A stretch of DNA of 64,000 bases from Ignavibacteria bacterium. Its GTDB lineage: Bacteria; Bacteroidota; Ignavibacteria; Tepidaquicellales; Tepidaquicellaceae. Positions 63,058 through 64,000 of the stretch are shown piece after piece (position 1 is the first letter of the stretch; the number at the start of each line of letters is the position of its first letter). A program made the translations under genes and the position numbers. Location of the stretch: assembly GCA_016704345.1 (NCBI GenBank), contig JADJAH010000011.1:248001-312000 (forward strand), written 5' to 3'. The notes beneath the pieces were generated by a model. The model made no database searches, had not been told where the DNA came from, and was given only the letters and a program-made list of their open reading frames with translations.

Positions 63058-64000
63058 TTTCGTAAATAGGAAATGTTACATGAAATGTGCTTCCGTGTCC
63101 TTCTTTACTTTGAACGTCAATAACTCCTTCATGAGCATCAACAATATTCTTAACTATCGCAAGGCCCAGCCCCGCCCCTTTTATATTAGAAGATTCAACG
63201 CTTCTTTCCCTGTAAAATGCATCGAATATATGCTCCAGATTATTCCCGGGAATTCCCTTTCCGCCGTCCTCAATGGTGACTTCCGCATTTCCGTTGTTTC
63301 GAACTGTACTTATTTTCAAGTATTTCCTTTTTTCTGAATACTTGATTGAGTTTGAAATAATGTTCTCAAGAACTGAATTCACCGCGTCGGGATCTGCGTT
63401 AATGTACAATGGTTCTGTTGCAATGCTCTTATCGACAGTGAACTTTTGCATTCTGAGTTCATAACTCATACGCTGCATCACTTCACTGGCGGCTTTATTA
63501 AGGTCAAGCTTTCTGAATGAAAATTGCTTTTGCCGCTTTTCCATTTTTGAAAAATCAAGAATGTTGTCTATCATTCTTTTCAGTCTGTCCGTTTCACCTT
63601 CTATGATCGTTAGATATTCCCCAGACTTCTCTTTAGTAATGTTTTCATTCTGAAGTAGCTCGGAGAATATTTTGATTGCGGACAGCGGTGTCTTCAGGTC
63701 ATGTGATACGCTTGCAACAAAGTATGATTTTAATTCGCTGATCTCTTTTGCCTTTTCAAGTTCAACTTCTTCCATTATAAGTTTCTCCTGAAGTTCAAGT
63801 CTTTTCACAACAAGCGCAGCGGAAGAGGCAATTGTATTGAGAAGTTGAAAATCCGATTTCGAATATCTCATGCCTGACAATTTATCTCCCAGTATTATTG
63901 CACCGACTGCTTCGCTTGAATCAAACGACAGTGGAATGACCATTGCGATCTGCCAGCGCTTAAGTATTGCTTCCATCTTGTTATTGTATGGAAGATCCGG
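63032..64000 (-). CDS. Sensor histidine kinase (5' part beyond the window)
   Basis: The reading frame is open to the window edge, so at least 322 residues of the C-terminal part are present. Visible in order: a GAF-like domain (IPLSFDSSEAVGAIILGDKL), a coiled linker, HisKA with the phospho-acceptor in SVSHDLKTPLSA, and HATPase_c with N (ENIISNSIKYS), G1 (IEDGGKGIP), F and G2 (GAGLGLAIVKNI) boxes. Intact catalytic features. Cognate to the two receivers encoded immediately downstream. Confidence 0.92.
   Translation of the reverse strand, partial: PDLPYNNKMEAILKRWQIAMVIPLSFDSSEAVGAIILGDKLSGMRYSKSDFQLLNTIASSAALVVKRLELQEKLIMEEVELEKAKEISELKSYFVASVSHDLKTPLSAIKIFSELLQNENITKEKSGEYLTIIEGETDRLKRMIDNILDFSKMEKRQKQFSFRKLDLNKAASEVMQRMSYELRMQKFTVDKSIATEPLYINADPDAVNSVLENIISNSIKYSEKRKYLKISTVRNNGNAEVTIEDGGKGIPGNNLEHIFDAFYRERSVESSNIKGAGLGLAIVKNIVDAHEGVIDVQSKEGHGSTFHVTFPIYENGNEDTAN

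Noticed and set aside
1..64000. Prophage, plasmid or integron content
   Set aside because: No integrase, transposase, capsid, replication or mobilisation gene was recognised, and no tRNA-flanked attachment site was seen.

Overview
The window comes from a moderately AT-rich chromosome of the Ignavibacteria / Bacteroidota-Chlorobi lineage. The evidence is: type IX secretion (T9SS) type A C-terminal sorting domains with the NYPNPFNPxT core (seven copies, one of them an orphan fragment); large FG-GAP and Ycf48/BNR-like secreted proteins; a second C-terminal module ending in dockerin-like Ca-loops; and giant multihaem cytochromes c. This assignment is inferred from protein families, not from a marker gene. 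No tRNA, rRNA, CRISPR, phage or transposase gene was recognised.

Layout. (1) 1-13.7 kb: a locus that appears to be tandemly duplicated. Each copy has a secreted 14-blade FG-GAP protein (minus), a divergent all-helical protein of about 490 aa with no known name (plus), and a fatty-acid desaturase (minus). In the first copy the desaturase survives only as its last codons. (2) 13.9-16.1 kb: a DUF302 gene, then about 1.7 kb of repeats with no convincing gene (49-bp palindrome-centred tandem repeats, a 21-bp minisatellite, GC-rich palindromes). (3) 16.1-24.6 kb: two Ycf48-like beta-propeller proteins alternating with two M6-like metallopeptidases, all T9SS cargo, followed by an orphan sorting domain. 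(4) 24.8-26.4 kb: a choice-of-anchor-B-like LVIVD-repeat protein. (5) 26.8-36.6 kb: an electron-transfer operon behind a consensus sigma-54 promoter. It encodes a degenerate receiver, a membrane-anchored 19-haem cytochrome, a di-haem-type cytochrome b, an 18-haem NapC-like cytochrome, two c554-like tetrahaem proteins, an outer-membrane beta-barrel, a 14-haem cytochrome and a 7-haem lipoprotein. (6) 37.6-41.4 kb: a CcmF-type haem lyase and two lipoproteins. (7) 41.7-47.8 kb: an M1 aminopeptidase and a subtilase. (8) 47.9-58.1 kb: housekeeping and accessory genes (HU, DinB-like, DUF899, VOC, TPR, aldo/keto reductase, TadA, RsmA, S45 acylase). (9) 58.4-61.1 kb: two more T9SS cargo proteins. (10) 61.4-64.0 kb: a histidine kinase (cut by the window end), a receiver-adenylyl cyclase fusion and an OmpR-type regulator.

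How it works together. The sigma-54 operon reads as a complete inner-membrane-to-outer-membrane conduit. Quinol would be oxidised at the cytochrome b / NapC-like step, electrons would cross the periplasm through multihaem proteins, and they would exit (or enter) through a porin-cytochrome pair to a surface lipoprotein. My count is 66 haem-binding motifs, and the neighbouring CcmF would support their maturation. The best candidates for something undescribed are this conduit with its degenerate receiver and sigma-54 control, the duplicated FG-GAP/helical/desaturase module, and a system of 7-bp tandem repeats that start at stop codons and also sit inside coding sequence.

Reading-frame breaks are concentrated in the first 24.6 kb, in the secreted-protein genes and the duplicated module. 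Whether these are real decay, phase variation or sequence error cannot be decided from the sequence alone; broken genes are listed by their open segments with the break described.
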